From Rhodobacteraceae bacterium UBA6197 (GTDB taxonomy: Bacteria; Pseudomonadota; Alphaproteobacteria; Rhodobacterales; Rhodobacteraceae): a stretch of 64,000 nt of DNA. The number at the start of each line of letters is the position of its first letter. The first letter of the stretch is position 1. The stretch is taken from positions 1 through 64,000 of the forward strand of contig DISZ01000004.1 of the NCBI GenBank assembly GCA_002422085.1, written 5' to 3'. Position numbers and translations under genes: made by a program. Below the pieces are notes generated by a model, which saw nothing but the letters and a program-made list of their open reading frames with translations, ran no database searches and was not told the DNA's origin. Shown piece by piece: positions 26,177 through 35,486 of the stretch.

Positions 26177-27772
26177 ATGAAGGCAAGCAAGATCGCCAAA
26201 TGGTTCGCCATCACAGCCATATCTCTCGGCTTCACCGCCACCTCGGCACTGGCCGACGACACCCTCGACCGTGGTCTCGGTTCCGAGTGGTCCTCGCTCG
26301 ACCCGCAGGTGAATTTCGACGCCAACGCGGGCTGGATCATGTCCGATGTCTACGAGGGACTCGTCACCTTTGGTCCCGGCGGCGTCATGCGGCCCGGCGC
26401 GGCCGAGAGCTGGGACGTCAGCGCGGACGGGCTGACCTATACCTTCCACCTGCGCGACGGAGCGAAATGGTCGAACGGCGACCCGTTGGTGGCGCAGGAT
26501 TTCGTCAACTCGGTGCAGCGCACGCTGAATCCGGACACGGTCAGCGACAAGGGTTACTACTTCTATTCGGTGGTGCAGGTGAAGGGCGCCGCGGCGCTGG
26601 CGAACGGCGAGACCACCGACATGTCGACGCTTGGCGTGACCGCGCCGGACGACCGCACCCTGGTAATCGAGATGCTGACGCCCGCGCCACACATCCTCGA
26701 GGTGATGGGGGCGTTCCAGATCCCGCCGTTGCACACGCCTTCCTACGAGGCGAACGGTGCGGGCGTGTTCATCGACCCCGCCAAGGTGGTGTCGAACGGC
26801 GCCTATGTGATCAAGGAGGTCGTGCCGCAAAGCTACGTTCTGCTCGAGCGCAACCCGACCTACTGGGACGCGGCGAATGTCGCGATCCCCTTCGTCAAGT
26901 ATCAGGTGACCGAGGATGTCTCGACCGAGCTGAAGCGCTATGAGGCCGGCGAGATCGACATCACCTACGATATTCCGGCGAACCAGATCGAAAGCCTGCG
27001 GGCGTCAATTCCCGATCAGGTCTTTGTCTATCCGATCATTGAAGAGCTTTACTACACCTTCAACCTGACCCACGATGTGTTCAAGGACATCAACGTTCGC
27101 AAGGCGTTGTCGCTGGCGATCGACCGCGAATTGCTGATGAACAAGATCGTCAAGTCGGGCGCCGTGGCAACCTTTTCCTATGCCGGCGGCTTTGATCCGA
27201 CCTATGACGGGCCGCTTATCCCGGGTGCCGAGCTGACCCAGGCCGAGCGCGAGGCGATGGCGAAGGACCTGATGGCGGCGGCGGGCTACGGGCCGGACAA
27301 TCCGCTCAAGATCAACATCGTCACCACCGTGAGTGACTCGCGCATCAAGATGGCGCAAGGCGCGGCGCTGATGTGGAAGAAGGTGCTGGGTGTCGACGCG
27401 ACGGTCGAGCCGATGGAGGTCAAGGCTTGGCTCGATTCCTTCAACGCCGGCACCTGGGACGTCTTTGCCGACGACCTGGTGGGCGATTTCGCCGGGGCGG
27501 AGAGCTTCCTTGCCTACATGCGACCAAGCGCCGAAAGCGGCTACAACTGGGACAAACCCGAATACGACGCGCAGATGGACGTCGCGGCCACCAAGGCCGA
27601 CATGCCCAGCCGCAATATCGAACTGGCCAAGGCGGAAAAGATCCTGCTGGACGACGTGATCTTCGCGCCGATCGCGCGGGAGGCGAGCCATCATCTGGTC
27701 AGCCCGCATGTCCATGGCTTCGAGCCTTCGGTGGCCGAGTATAATCTCAGCCAGTTCCTGACGCTCGACTGA
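26177..27772 (+). CDS. Oligopeptide-type ABC substrate-binding protein (SBP family 5, OppA/DppA-like)
   Basis: A 531-residue periplasmic binding protein. Signal peptide MKASKIAKWFAITAISLGFT, continuing to SALA, is cleaved before DDTLDRG. Typical blocks are SSLDPQVNFDANAGWIMSDV, then LTYTFHLRDGAKWSNGDPL, the loop VSNGAYVIKEVVPQSYVLLE and DINVRKALSLAIDRELLM, ending with the Opp-like ILLDDVIFAPIARE. The pattern resembles OppA/MppA-type peptide binders. AGGAAG precedes the ATG. It is followed by a hairpin, which fits the higher level of binding protein relative to permeases. Confidence 0.95.
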   Translation: MKASKIAKWFAITAISLGFTATSALADDTLDRGLGSEWSSLDPQVNFDANAGWIMSDVYEGLVTFGPGGVMRPGAAESWDVSADGLTYTFHLRDGAKWSNGDPLVAQDFVNSVQRTLNPDTVSDKGYYFYSVVQVKGAAALANGETTDMSTLGVTAPDDRTLVIEMLTPAPHILEVMGAFQIPPLHTPSYEANGAGVFIDPAKVVSNGAYVIKEVVPQSYVLLERNPTYWDAANVAIPFVKYQVTEDVSTELKRYEAGEIDITYDIPANQIESLRASIPDQVFVYPIIEELYYTFNLTHDVFKDINVRKALSLAIDRELLMNKIVKSGAVATFSYAGGFDPTYDGPLIPGAELTQAEREAMAKDLMAAAGYGPDNPLKINIVTTVSDSRIKMAQGAALMWKKVLGVDATVEPMEVKAWLDSFNAGTWDVFADDLVGDFAGAESFLAYMRPSAESGYNWDKPEYDAQMDVAATKADMPSRNIELAKAEKILLDDVIFAPIAREASHHLVSPHVHGFEPSVAEYNLSQFLTLD

Positions 27773-27778
27773 GCCAGC

Positions 27779-27802
27779 GGGGGCGGTCTTCGGCCCGCCC
27801 CC
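27779..27802 (+). terminator. Hairpin between binding protein and permease genes
   Basis: GGGGGCGG (27779-27786) pairs perfectly with CCGCCCCC (27795-27802) around an 8-base loop TCTTCGGC, followed by a short CCCTTT. It lies 7 bases after the binding-protein stop. It probably attenuates transcription or protects the upstream mRNA rather than stopping all transcription. Confidence 0.6.
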
Positions 27803-27823
27803 CCCTTTGAGGTGGGAAATCTG

Positions 27824-28747
27824 ATGCTGCGATTTGTCGGCAAGAGGCTCTGGAACGGTTCGCTGACGCTTTTCGCGTTGGTGACGCTGACTTTTTTTGT
27901 CATGCGGTTGGCGCCGGGTGGGCCGTTTTCGCGCAACCGGAAGATCAGCCCCGAGGTGCAGGCCAATATCGAGGCGGCCTTTCACCTCGACGAGCCGATC
28001 TGGCAGCAGTTCGGCCGCTTCGTCTGGGGGCTGTTGCACCTTGACCTCGGGCCTTCGACCCGGTTTCGCGACTATTCCGTGGGCGACATCATCGCCTCGG
28101 GCCTGCCCTATTCGCTGACCATCGGCGCCTGGGCGGTGCTGGTGGCGACCTTGGTCGGCATCGCGCTCGGCATCGCCGGGGCAATGCGCCGCAACGGCTT
28201 TACCGATTATGCCGCCGGCACCGTGGGGGTGATCGGCATCGCCATCCCGATCTTCGTGATCGGTCCGGTGCTGCAGGTGGTCTTTGCGGTGCAGCTGCAC
28301 TGGCTTCCGGTGGGCGGCTGGAACGACGGATGGCGCTCGCTGGTGCTGCCGGTGGTGGTGCTGGCCCTGCCGAACATCGCCTATATCTCGCGCCTTACCC
28401 GCGCCTCGATGATCGAAACCATGCGCGAGAACTATGTGCGCACCGCCGTGGCCAAGGGCATCGGCCCCACCCGCACGCTTATCGGGCACACGCTGGAAGG
28501 GGCGCTGATACCGGTCATCGCCTATCTCGGCCCGGCCACCGCGGCGATCATCACCGGCTCGATCCTGATCGAAACGGTCTTCGCGCTGCCCGGAATCGGG
28601 CGCCACTTCGTCGATGCCGCGCTGAACCGCGACTACCCGCTGGTGATGGGCATCACGCTGCTCTACGGCGCGCTGCTGATCCTCTTCAACATCGTCACGG
28701 ACCTGCTCCGTGCCTGGATAGACCCGAGGCTGCGCCATGCCCGCTGA
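27824..28747 (+). CDS. Oligopeptide ABC transporter permease (OppB/DppB type)
   Basis: A 307-residue inner-membrane permease. It begins FVGKRLWNGSLTLFALVTLTFFVMRLAPGG (the BPD_transp_1 N-terminal domain; residues about 4-33) and contains GLPYSLTIGAWAVLVATLVG, then MIETMRENYVRTAVAKGIG (the EAA loop) and ETVFALPGIGRHFVDAALNRD near the end. I start at ATG 27824 (GAGGTGGG upstream); a GTG at 27812 is possible. Its end overlaps the next permease by 11 bases. Confidence 0.94.
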   Translation: MLRFVGKRLWNGSLTLFALVTLTFFVMRLAPGGPFSRNRKISPEVQANIEAAFHLDEPIWQQFGRFVWGLLHLDLGPSTRFRDYSVGDIIASGLPYSLTIGAWAVLVATLVGIALGIAGAMRRNGFTDYAAGTVGVIGIAIPIFVIGPVLQVVFAVQLHWLPVGGWNDGWRSLVLPVVVLALPNIAYISRLTRASMIETMRENYVRTAVAKGIGPTRTLIGHTLEGALIPVIAYLGPATAAIITGSILIETVFALPGIGRHFVDAALNRDYPLVMGITLLYGALLILFNIVTDLLRAWIDPRLRHAR

Positions 28748-29627
28748 AACAGATCCCCTCATCGAGGCCGCGCCGGCCCGCCACGCCTCGACGCTGGAAC
28801 TCCAGTTCCACCGCTTCCGCAAGAACCGGCTGGCGATGTTGTCAGTGTGGATCCTCGCGCTGATCGTGGTCGCCTGTTTTCTCGGCCCGTTCCTGTTTCC
28901 GTTCACCGGACAGGACGCGGATTTCGACAATATCGCCGCGCCGGTCGACCTGTTCTCGGCACACCCGTTCGGCACCGACGATTTCGGTCGCGACCTCTTG
29001 GTCCGGGTGCTGGAAGGCGGGCGGGTCTCGCTGACCATCGGCTTTCTCGGCGCCGTCGTCGCCGGAGTCATCGGCGTGTTCTACGGGGCGGTCTCGGGCT
29101 TTGTCGGCGGAAGGGTGGACGGGCTGATGATGCGCCTCGTCGAGATCCTTTTCGGCTTTCCCTACGTGATCCTCGTGATCCTTCTGAGCCTGCTTTTCGG
29201 CGGCGGCAACGTGGCACTGTTTGCGGCGATCGTCTTCACCCTCTGGTTGACGCCGGCGGTGGTCGTCCGGGCGCAGGCGCAAGGTCTGGCGCGCAAGGAG
29301 TTCGTCGAGGCGGCGCGGGCGGGGGGCATGACCGGCCGGCATATCGTGCTTGAACACATCGTGCCGAACTCGCTCTCGGTGGTGATCGTCTACGGTTCGC
29401 TGCTGGTGCCCGAGGTGATCTTGTCAGAGAGCTTCCTGTCGTTCCTCGGCATCGGCATCAAGGAGCCGCAGGCGAGCTGGGGAAACCTGATCCAGACCGG
29501 CACGACGGCGATGGCCACCGACCTGCGCCTGCTGCTCTTGCCCGGGACGCTGCTGGCCGTCGTCCTGTTCTGTCTCAATTTCATCGCCGACGGGCTGGCG
29601 GAGGCTTTTGATCCCAATGACCGCTAA
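28737..29627 (+). CDS. Oligopeptide ABC transporter permease (OppC/DppC type)
   Basis: A 296-residue second permease. It has the OppC_N segment FRKNRLAMLSVWILALIVV, then HPFGTDDFGRDLLVRVLEGG with SLTIGFLGAVVAG. The EAA loop is EFVEAARAGGMTGRHIVLEH followed by IVPNSLSVVIVYGS, and the ending FLGIGIKEPQASWGNLI is typical. About six membrane helices. Overlaps the upstream permease by 11 bases and the following ATPase gene by 11 bases, indicating tight coupling. Confidence 0.95.
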   Translation: MPAETDPLIEAAPARHASTLELQFHRFRKNRLAMLSVWILALIVVACFLGPFLFPFTGQDADFDNIAAPVDLFSAHPFGTDDFGRDLLVRVLEGGRVSLTIGFLGAVVAGVIGVFYGAVSGFVGGRVDGLMMRLVEILFGFPYVILVILLSLLFGGGNVALFAAIVFTLWLTPAVVVRAQAQGLARKEFVEAARAGGMTGRHIVLEHIVPNSLSVVIVYGSLLVPEVILSESFLSFLGIGIKEPQASWGNLIQTGTTAMATDLRLLLLPGTLLAVVLFCLNFIADGLAEAFDPNDR

Positions 29628-30606
29628 GACCCTTCTCTCATTGCGCGGGCTGACCGTGCGTTTTCGCTTGCCGAATGGCGAAACTGTCGCCGTCGACGGG
29701 ATCGACCTCGACGTGGCGGCGGGCGAGGTGCTGGGCATCGTCGGCGAAAGCGGCTCGGGCAAGAGCCAGGTGCTCTATTCCCTGATGGGTCTGCTCGCCG
29801 CCAACGGCCGTGCCGGCGGCCAGGCGCTGTTCGAGGGGGTGGACCTGCTGTCCCTCCCGCGGCGCGAACTGGACACGTTGCGCGGGCAGCAGATCTCGAT
29901 GATCTTTCAGGACCCGATGACCTCGCTCAATCCCTACCGCCGGGTTGGCGACCAGATCGCCGAGGGGCTGATCGTGCATGAGGGGCTGTCGCGCACCGCC
30001 GCGCGGGCCGAGGCGGTGCGGATGCTCGACCGGGTGCGGATACCCGACGCGGCGAATCGCGCCCGCCGCTTTCCGCACGAGTTTTCCGGCGGGATGCGGC
30101 AACGGGTGATGATCGCCATGGCGCTGTTGGCGCGACCCAAGCTGCTTCTGGCCGACGAGCCGACCACCGCGCTTGATGTCACGATCCAGGCCCAGGTGCT
30201 CGACCTGATGGCGGAGCTCGCGCGCGAAACCGGGACCGCGATCATGCTCGTCACCCACGATCTTGGCGTCGTCGCCCGGCTTTGCGACCGGGTGGCGGTG
30301 CTCTATGGCGGTCGGATCATGGAGGAGGCAGGAGCGGACGCGCTGTTCACCAGCCCGGCGCATCCCTATACGCGTGGCCTTCTTGACGCGACGCCGCGGC
30401 TCGAGATGGAGCTGACGCGTCGGCTGGGCACCATCCCCGGCACCCCCCGCTCGGGTGGCGGCGACGTGATCGGTTGTCCCTTCGCGCCGCGCTGCTCCGC
30501 GCGGATGGCGCGCTGCACAACGGAACGCCCGGCGTTCGCCGAGCGGCCTCACCTTGCCGGCACCCGCCGCGTTGCCTGCCACCTTATCGCGGAGGCCGCT
30601 GAATGA
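29617..30606 (+). CDS. Oligopeptide ABC transporter ATP-binding protein (OppD/DppD type)
   Basis: A 329-residue ATPase. Walker A GESGSGKS (residues 43-50), Q-loop SMIFQDPMTSLNPYR, signature FSGGMRQRVMIAMALLA, Walker B LLLADEPTTALDVT, H-loop MLVTHDLGVVA. The oligopeptide C-terminal domain holds the four-Cys Fe-S-type cluster motif seen in GCPFAPRCSARMARC plus RVACHL. The ATG at 29617 overlaps the upstream permease; the codon at 29608 is a TTG without a good site. Overlaps the next gene by ATGA. Confidence 0.95.
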   Translation: MTAKTLLSLRGLTVRFRLPNGETVAVDGIDLDVAAGEVLGIVGESGSGKSQVLYSLMGLLAANGRAGGQALFEGVDLLSLPRRELDTLRGQQISMIFQDPMTSLNPYRRVGDQIAEGLIVHEGLSRTAARAEAVRMLDRVRIPDAANRARRFPHEFSGGMRQRVMIAMALLARPKLLLADEPTTALDVTIQAQVLDLMAELARETGTAIMLVTHDLGVVARLCDRVAVLYGGRIMEEAGADALFTSPAHPYTRGLLDATPRLEMELTRRLGTIPGTPRSGGGDVIGCPFAPRCSARMARCTTERPAFAERPHLAGTRRVACHLIAEAAE

Positions 30607-31571
30607 CTCTCCTGGAAACCCGCGCGCTCGATGTCGGCTATCAGATCTCGGGCGCCGGCCTGTTCAGCGCGCCGCGCTATCTCCCGATCGTGCACGATGT
30701 GTCGTTTACGCTCGACACCGGGCGCACCCTGGGCGTGGTGGGCGAGAGCGGCTGCGGCAAGTCGACCCTTGGCCGGGCGCTGCTTCGGCTCGCCGTGCCC
30801 GACGCGGGCCAGGTGTTCTGGCAGGGCCAGGACATGGCCACGATCCCCGATTTGCGCCGGCGTCGCGCCGAGATGCAGATCATCTTTCAGGACCCGATCG
30901 CCGCACTCGACCCGCGAATGACGCTGGGCCGCATCGTCTCGCGCCCGCTCGCGACCTTCGAGCCGGGCCTCTCGCGCAAGGCGGCCCGCGCCCGCGCCAT
31001 CGAGGCGTTGGAACAGGTGGGCCTGTCGGCCGATTTCGCCGACCGCTACCCGCACGAGCTGTCGGGCGGGCAGGCGCAGCGGGTGGGGATCGCCCGCGCC
31101 ATCGTCGGTCGGCCGAAGCTGATCGTCTGCGACGAACCGGTCTCGGCACTCGACGTCTCGATCCAGGCGCAGGTGATCAATCTCCTGATGGACCTGCAAG
31201 AGCAGATGGACCTCGCGCTGGTGTTCATCTCGCACAACCTCGCGCTGGTGCGTCACATCAGTCACGATGTGATGGTGATGTGCCTCGGACGCGTGGTCGA
31301 GTCCGCCCCGCGCGACGCCTTTTACGCCCGCCCGCTGCATCCCTATTCGCTGGCGCTGATGCAGGCCGTGCCGGAACCCGATCCGGCACGCGAGAAGGGG
31401 CGCGTGGGCACCGCGTTGCAGGGCGAGCTGCCCTCGGTGCTCGCGCCGCCGCGTGGCTGCGTCTTTGCCTCGCGCTGCCCGAAGGCGGTCGCGCTCTGCC
31501 AACAGACCCGCCCGGAGCTTGTCTCCGTGGCCGAGGGGCGCACTGTCGCCTGCCATTTTCCGGAGAATTGA
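30603..31571 (+). CDS. Oligopeptide ABC transporter ATP-binding protein (OppF/DppF type)
   Basis: A 322-residue ATPase partner of the preceding protein. Walker A GESGCGKS (residues 47-54), Q-loop MQIIFQDPIAALDPRM, signature LSGGQAQRVGIARAIV, Walker B LIVCDEPVSALDVS, H-loop VFISHNLALV. C-terminal cysteine motif GCVFASRCPKAVALC with TVACHF. It ends 1 base before the peptidase ATG, so transporter and peptidase are one transcription unit. Confidence 0.95.
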   Translation: MTLLETRALDVGYQISGAGLFSAPRYLPIVHDVSFTLDTGRTLGVVGESGCGKSTLGRALLRLAVPDAGQVFWQGQDMATIPDLRRRRAEMQIIFQDPIAALDPRMTLGRIVSRPLATFEPGLSRKAARARAIEALEQVGLSADFADRYPHELSGGQAQRVGIARAIVGRPKLIVCDEPVSALDVSIQAQVINLLMDLQEQMDLALVFISHNLALVRHISHDVMVMCLGRVVESAPRDAFYARPLHPYSLALMQAVPEPDPAREKGRVGTALQGELPSVLAPPRGCVFASRCPKAVALCQQTRPELVSVAEGRTVACHFPEN

Positions 31572-31572
31572 G

Positions 31573-33396
31573 ATGACTGCCGATCTTGCCGCTAGCTGGG
31601 CCGCCGTGCCCCGGTTCGAAAGCGTTCGCGCCTCGCGCGACGGGGTCTGGGCCTTCTGGTCCTGGGCCGGCGCGACCGAAACCGACGAAATCTGGGCGGC
31701 CCCGCTTGACGGTTCGGCCCCGCCGCGGCGGCTGACCTTCGGCACCGATCACTTTCACATTCGCGATGTTTCGCCCGACGGCAGCCGGCTGATCCTGGCG
31801 CAATCGCCGAACGCCAACGAGCACGACCACCTTGTCCTGCTCGAACGCGAAACCGGCGAGCTGACCCGGCTGACCCCGGCGCAAGACAACCACTATGTCT
31901 ACGGCGGCGCGTTTAGCGTCGATGGCAGGGCGGTCTATTTCGTCGCCGATTACGACTACGACAACCACGAGGCCGTCGCGGGCGGCTGGCTCTGGCGCCA
32001 GGATCTCGCGAGCGGTGAGCGCACCTGCCTTGGCCGTTCGGAGCGGCATTTCGAGCAGGGGCCCGAGCCTTCGCCCGACGGCAACCGGCTGCTTTGGCAC
32101 CGCCACGAACACGACGCGGGTGCGACCCAGCTTTGGGTGCTGAAAGCCGATGGCAGCGACTGCCACGAGGTGCTGAACCTCGGCCCGGCGGTCAACGCCC
32201 GGGGCGTCTGGCTTGACGACGACAGCATCGGTTTCGTCGCCGACTGCGACGGGCGCGACGGGCTTGGCGTCGTGACGCTCTCGAGCGGCGCGGTCGCGTG
32301 GCTGGCCGAGGAGCCGGCGCTCTGCCCGCACATGGTGCTGGCGGGGACCGGCCCTGCCTTTGTCTGCATCCACCACCAAGAAAGCTGGACCCGCGCCGTG
32401 CTGGTCGAGAAGGGCCGCCTCAGGCCGCTGCCGAACGCCTCGGGCCGGCGCAGCCTTCTGCCGCATGCGGCACTGCCGAATGGCGGCTGGCTCGCCGAGG
32501 CCTACGACGCCGACGCACCGCATGAGCTGGTGGCGGTGGCGGCCGACGGCGGCTGCCGCAGCATCGTGCGCCCCGACAGCGGCGATCGCCACTACGTGGC
32601 CCCCGTGGACTTTCGCTGGACTGCGCCCGACGGTATGGCGATGCAGGGCTGGCTCTATCGCCCCGAAGGCCGGCCGAAGGGCCTGATCGGCTATGTCCAT
32701 GGCGGGCCGACCTGGCATTCCGAGGATTGGGTGAACCCCAAGATCCAGTTCTGGGTGGCCGAGGGCTATGCGGTGCTTGACCCGAACTATCGCGGCTCTA
32801 CCGGCTTTGGCTATGCCCACCGCGAGGCGGTGAAGGAAGATGGCTGGGGCGGGCGCGAACAGGACGATATCCGCTCGGGGATCGAAGCGGCGCTGGCCAC
32901 TGGCATTCCCGGCCCGGTCGCGGTCGCCGGCAACAGCTACGGCGGGTTTTCAAGCTGGTACGCCATCACACGCCACACCGATCTGGTTGCGGCGGCGATC
33001 CCGATGTGCGGGATGTATCGGCTCGACATCGACTACAACGAGACCGAGCAGCCGCATCTGCGCGCCTATTCCGAGCAGATGATGGGCGGCACTCCCGACG
33101 AGATGCCAGAGAAATACGCCAATGCCTCGCCCGGCCGGTTCATCGACGACATCCGCGGTCATCTTCTGATCGTTCACGGGTTGGCCGACACCAATGTCGG
33201 GCCCGAGAACACCCTGACCGCGATCCGCGAGTTGACCGAGGCGGGCATCGCGCACGAAACGATGCTGTTCGCTGACGAGGGCCATGGCGTCGCCCGGCGG
33301 TCGAACCTCGAGACCTATCTGCGCACCAGCGCCGACTTTCTCGGGCGCGCCTTTGCCCAGGCCGAGGCCAACGCCAGCCTGAACGTAAGAACATAG
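31573..33396 (+). CDS. S9-family (prolyl oligopeptidase/acylaminoacyl-peptidase-like) serine peptidase
   Basis: A 607-residue cytosolic peptidase. The N-terminal two thirds form a WD40-like/beta-propeller (repeats such as IRDVSPDGSRLILAQ and FEQGPEPSPDGNRLLW) that restricts access to short peptides. The C-terminal alpha/beta-hydrolase has the oxyanion HGGPTWHSEDW strand and the triad S455 in GNSYGGFSSW, D539 in HGLADTNVGPE and H571 in DEGHGV. There is no signal peptide. CGGAG before ATG 31573; the upstream frame lies inside the ATPase gene. It likely cleaves peptides or acylaminoacyl peptides brought in by the importer. Confidence 0.94.
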   Translation: MTADLAASWAAVPRFESVRASRDGVWAFWSWAGATETDEIWAAPLDGSAPPRRLTFGTDHFHIRDVSPDGSRLILAQSPNANEHDHLVLLERETGELTRLTPAQDNHYVYGGAFSVDGRAVYFVADYDYDNHEAVAGGWLWRQDLASGERTCLGRSERHFEQGPEPSPDGNRLLWHRHEHDAGATQLWVLKADGSDCHEVLNLGPAVNARGVWLDDDSIGFVADCDGRDGLGVVTLSSGAVAWLAEEPALCPHMVLAGTGPAFVCIHHQESWTRAVLVEKGRLRPLPNASGRRSLLPHAALPNGGWLAEAYDADAPHELVAVAADGGCRSIVRPDSGDRHYVAPVDFRWTAPDGMAMQGWLYRPEGRPKGLIGYVHGGPTWHSEDWVNPKIQFWVAEGYAVLDPNYRGSTGFGYAHREAVKEDGWGGREQDDIRSGIEAALATGIPGPVAVAGNSYGGFSSWYAITRHTDLVAAAIPMCGMYRLDIDYNETEQPHLRAYSEQMMGGTPDEMPEKYANASPGRFIDDIRGHLLIVHGLADTNVGPENTLTAIRELTEAGIAHETMLFADEGHGVARRSNLETYLRTSADFLGRAFAQAEANASLNVRT

Positions 33397-33405
33397 GGAC
33401 TCGCC

Positions 33406-34749
33406 ATGAGCTCCACCTCTCGTTCCGGATCGATCACCACCGTTGCCGCCCTGCCCAAGGTCGTTCGCGCCAGGGGCAGCTACCTGTGGGACGCAACCGG
33501 CAAGTCCTACATCGACGGCTCTGGCGGTCCGGCGGTCTATTGCCTCGGCCACGCCAACGCCGAGGTGAACCGCGCGATCTGCGACCAGCTTGACGCCATC
33601 GCCCACGGCTATCGGTATAACTTTACCTCCGACGCGCTGGAAGAGCTGACCGAAATCCTGCGCGACCGCCTTGGCGGCAGCCTGCGCGAAATGGTCTTCG
33701 TCACCGGCGGCTCGGAGGCGGTGGAGAGCTGCCTCAAGATCGCGCTTCAGTATCACAGCGCCAGGGGCGAGAAATCGCGCCGCATCTTCATCAGTCGCGA
33801 ACGCTCGTGGCATGGCAACACGTTGGGCGCGCTGGGGCTTTCGGGCTTCGCCGAGCGCACGGCGGCTTACGAGGGCGCCTTCATTCCCTCGGTCAAGATT
33901 CCGCCCGCCAACGCCTACCGCCCGATCGCCGGGGCGACCGCCGAGACCGCCGGGGCGGCGGCTGCGGCGAAGCTTGAAGAGGCGATCCTGAAGGCCGGGC
34001 CGGAAAACGTCGCCGCCTTCGTCTTCGAGCCGGTGGTGGGTGCGGCGGGGGGCTGCGTGCCGGCGCCGCCGGGCTATGCCCAGGCGGTGCGCGCGATCTG
34101 CAACCGTTACGGCGTGCTGATGATCGCCGACGAGGTGATGAGCGGCGCCGGGCGCTGCGGCACCTGGCGGGCGCTGGCACACGACGGGGTCGAGCCCGAC
34201 ATCATGTCGGTGGCCAAGGGGCTCGCCGGCGGCTACCAGCCGCTGGGCGCGGCGGTCTGCACCACGCGGGTGTGGGCGGCGATCCGCGATGCCTATGGCG
34301 CCTTCGGCACCGGCCACACCTTCACCGGGCATACCGCAGCCTGCGCCGCCGGGGTGGCGGTGCAGAAGATCGTCGCCCGCGAGGGGTTGCTCCAGCGGGT
34401 CGCCGCCAATGGCCCGCGCTTTTCTGGCTGGCTTGGCGAGGCGCTGGCGGGGGTCGAGGCCGTGGGCGACATCCGCGGTCGGGGACATTTCATCGCGGTC
34501 GAGCTGGTGGCCGATCGCGTGACCAAACAACCGTTCGACAAGGACTTGAAACTGTTTCTGAAAATTCGCGCTCGGGCGATGGAGAACGGGCTGATCTGCT
34601 ATCCGGTTGGCGGCAATGTCGACGGCGAAAGCGGCGATATCGTGATCTTCGCGCCGCCCTACAACGCCAGCGACGACGAACTCGCCGAGATCGTTGACAA
34701 GGGCGCGCGGTCGATCCGCCAGGTGCTGGTGGCGGAAGGTCTTGGCTGA
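33406..34749 (+). CDS. Class III PLP aminotransferase
   Basis: A 447-residue enzyme of the same subgroup as the 18878 and 60465 enzymes. Blocks are GSYLWDATGKSYIDGSGGPA, then FVTGGSEAVESCLKIALQYH, SWHGNTLGALGLSGF, MIADEVMSGAGRCGTW, the Schiff-base lysine K271 in VAKGLAGGYQPLGA, and GTGHTFTGHTAACAAG. It follows the S9 peptidase by 9 bases (AGGGA site), so it is part of the import-peptidase unit and should act on the released amino compound. Its 3' end abuts an IS256 relic. Confidence 0.92.
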   Translation: MSSTSRSGSITTVAALPKVVRARGSYLWDATGKSYIDGSGGPAVYCLGHANAEVNRAICDQLDAIAHGYRYNFTSDALEELTEILRDRLGGSLREMVFVTGGSEAVESCLKIALQYHSARGEKSRRIFISRERSWHGNTLGALGLSGFAERTAAYEGAFIPSVKIPPANAYRPIAGATAETAGAAAAAKLEEAILKAGPENVAAFVFEPVVGAAGGCVPAPPGYAQAVRAICNRYGVLMIADEVMSGAGRCGTWRALAHDGVEPDIMSVAKGLAGGYQPLGAAVCTTRVWAAIRDAYGAFGTGHTFTGHTAACAAGVAVQKIVAREGLLQRVAANGPRFSGWLGEALAGVEAVGDIRGRGHFIAVELVADRVTKQPFDKDLKLFLKIRARAMENGLICYPVGGNVDGESGDIVIFAPPYNASDDELAEIVDKGARSIRQVLVAEGLG

Positions 34750-34829
34750 TGTCGGCGATCGACATCTCCTGCGTCTTCACCGGCGCGATCCGCATGTTGT
34801 CGATGGCGCCCAGGCCGCTGGTCGCCGCC

Positions 34830-35365
34830 GACAAGATCGCCATCATGGCGATCGGCGCCGCCTGGCCGCATCTGAACGCCTGCGGCCCGGCCAACGGCCG
34901 CCCCTGAGCAGTGGGTGGGCGTCCACAAGACGATGAACAAGCTGAACACGATACCGAAATCCCTGGCAACCTGGGCCAGGAGGCCTTGGCATGACATCCG
35001 GCGGGCCGCGACGAACGCCGAGACCGCGTCGCCTTCGACGTCCTTGTTGAGACCTGCCGCACGAAAGGGGACAAGGCGGTCGTCCAGCCAGTCACGCGCT
35101 GCCGGGCTTCGACGACAATCCGGCGTAACACCGAAAGCGCTTCCGGACGACAAACCTCAGTAAGAACCGCTTCGCCAACGTCCGGCACCGCACGAAACGC
35201 CCCAAAGGGTGCCTCGGCCACAAGACCGGGCTGGCCATGGCGTTCAAACTGATGATGTTGGCGCAAAAGAAGTGGCGCAAATTCGACGACCGGAACCGCC
35301 GGCCCGAGTTCATCCAAGGGGCTGAGTTCCGCGATGGCCTTTGTCACATTCAAGCGGCGGCCTGA
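34830..35365 (+). pseudogene. IS256-family transposase relic at the toxin-island edge
   Basis: Successive frames on the plus strand reproduce the C-terminal third of an IS256-type transposase. The first has VHKTMNKLNTIPKSL, like the family's RCWVHKTxNVLNxLPKS. After a shift comes FDVLVETCRTKGDKAVV, then FDDNPA, an in-frame TAA at 35126-35128, HRKRFRTTN, NRFANVRHRTKRPKG and a clean ending IQGAEFRDGLCHIQAAA with TGA at 35363-35365. The TAA replaces the usual Glu of PAEHWKHxRTTN. At least two frameshifts and one stop show that it is dead. The subtype (VRHRTKR block) differs from the relic at the window start. Confidence 0.8.
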
Positions 35366-35486
35366 CCAGGCGTCACCAACTTTCGCGCCTATCTCACGTC
35401 CGTCATCCCCGGCCCAGTGCCGGCGAGCGAACGGCCCACGAAGTGAGCTGTCGGTTCTCCAGATGAAGTGGGCATGCCAAATTCGA

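Noticed and set aside
27005..29071. 688-codon open frame on the - strand opposite the oligopeptide importer genes
   Set aside because: Antisense shadow of clear binding-protein and permease genes.
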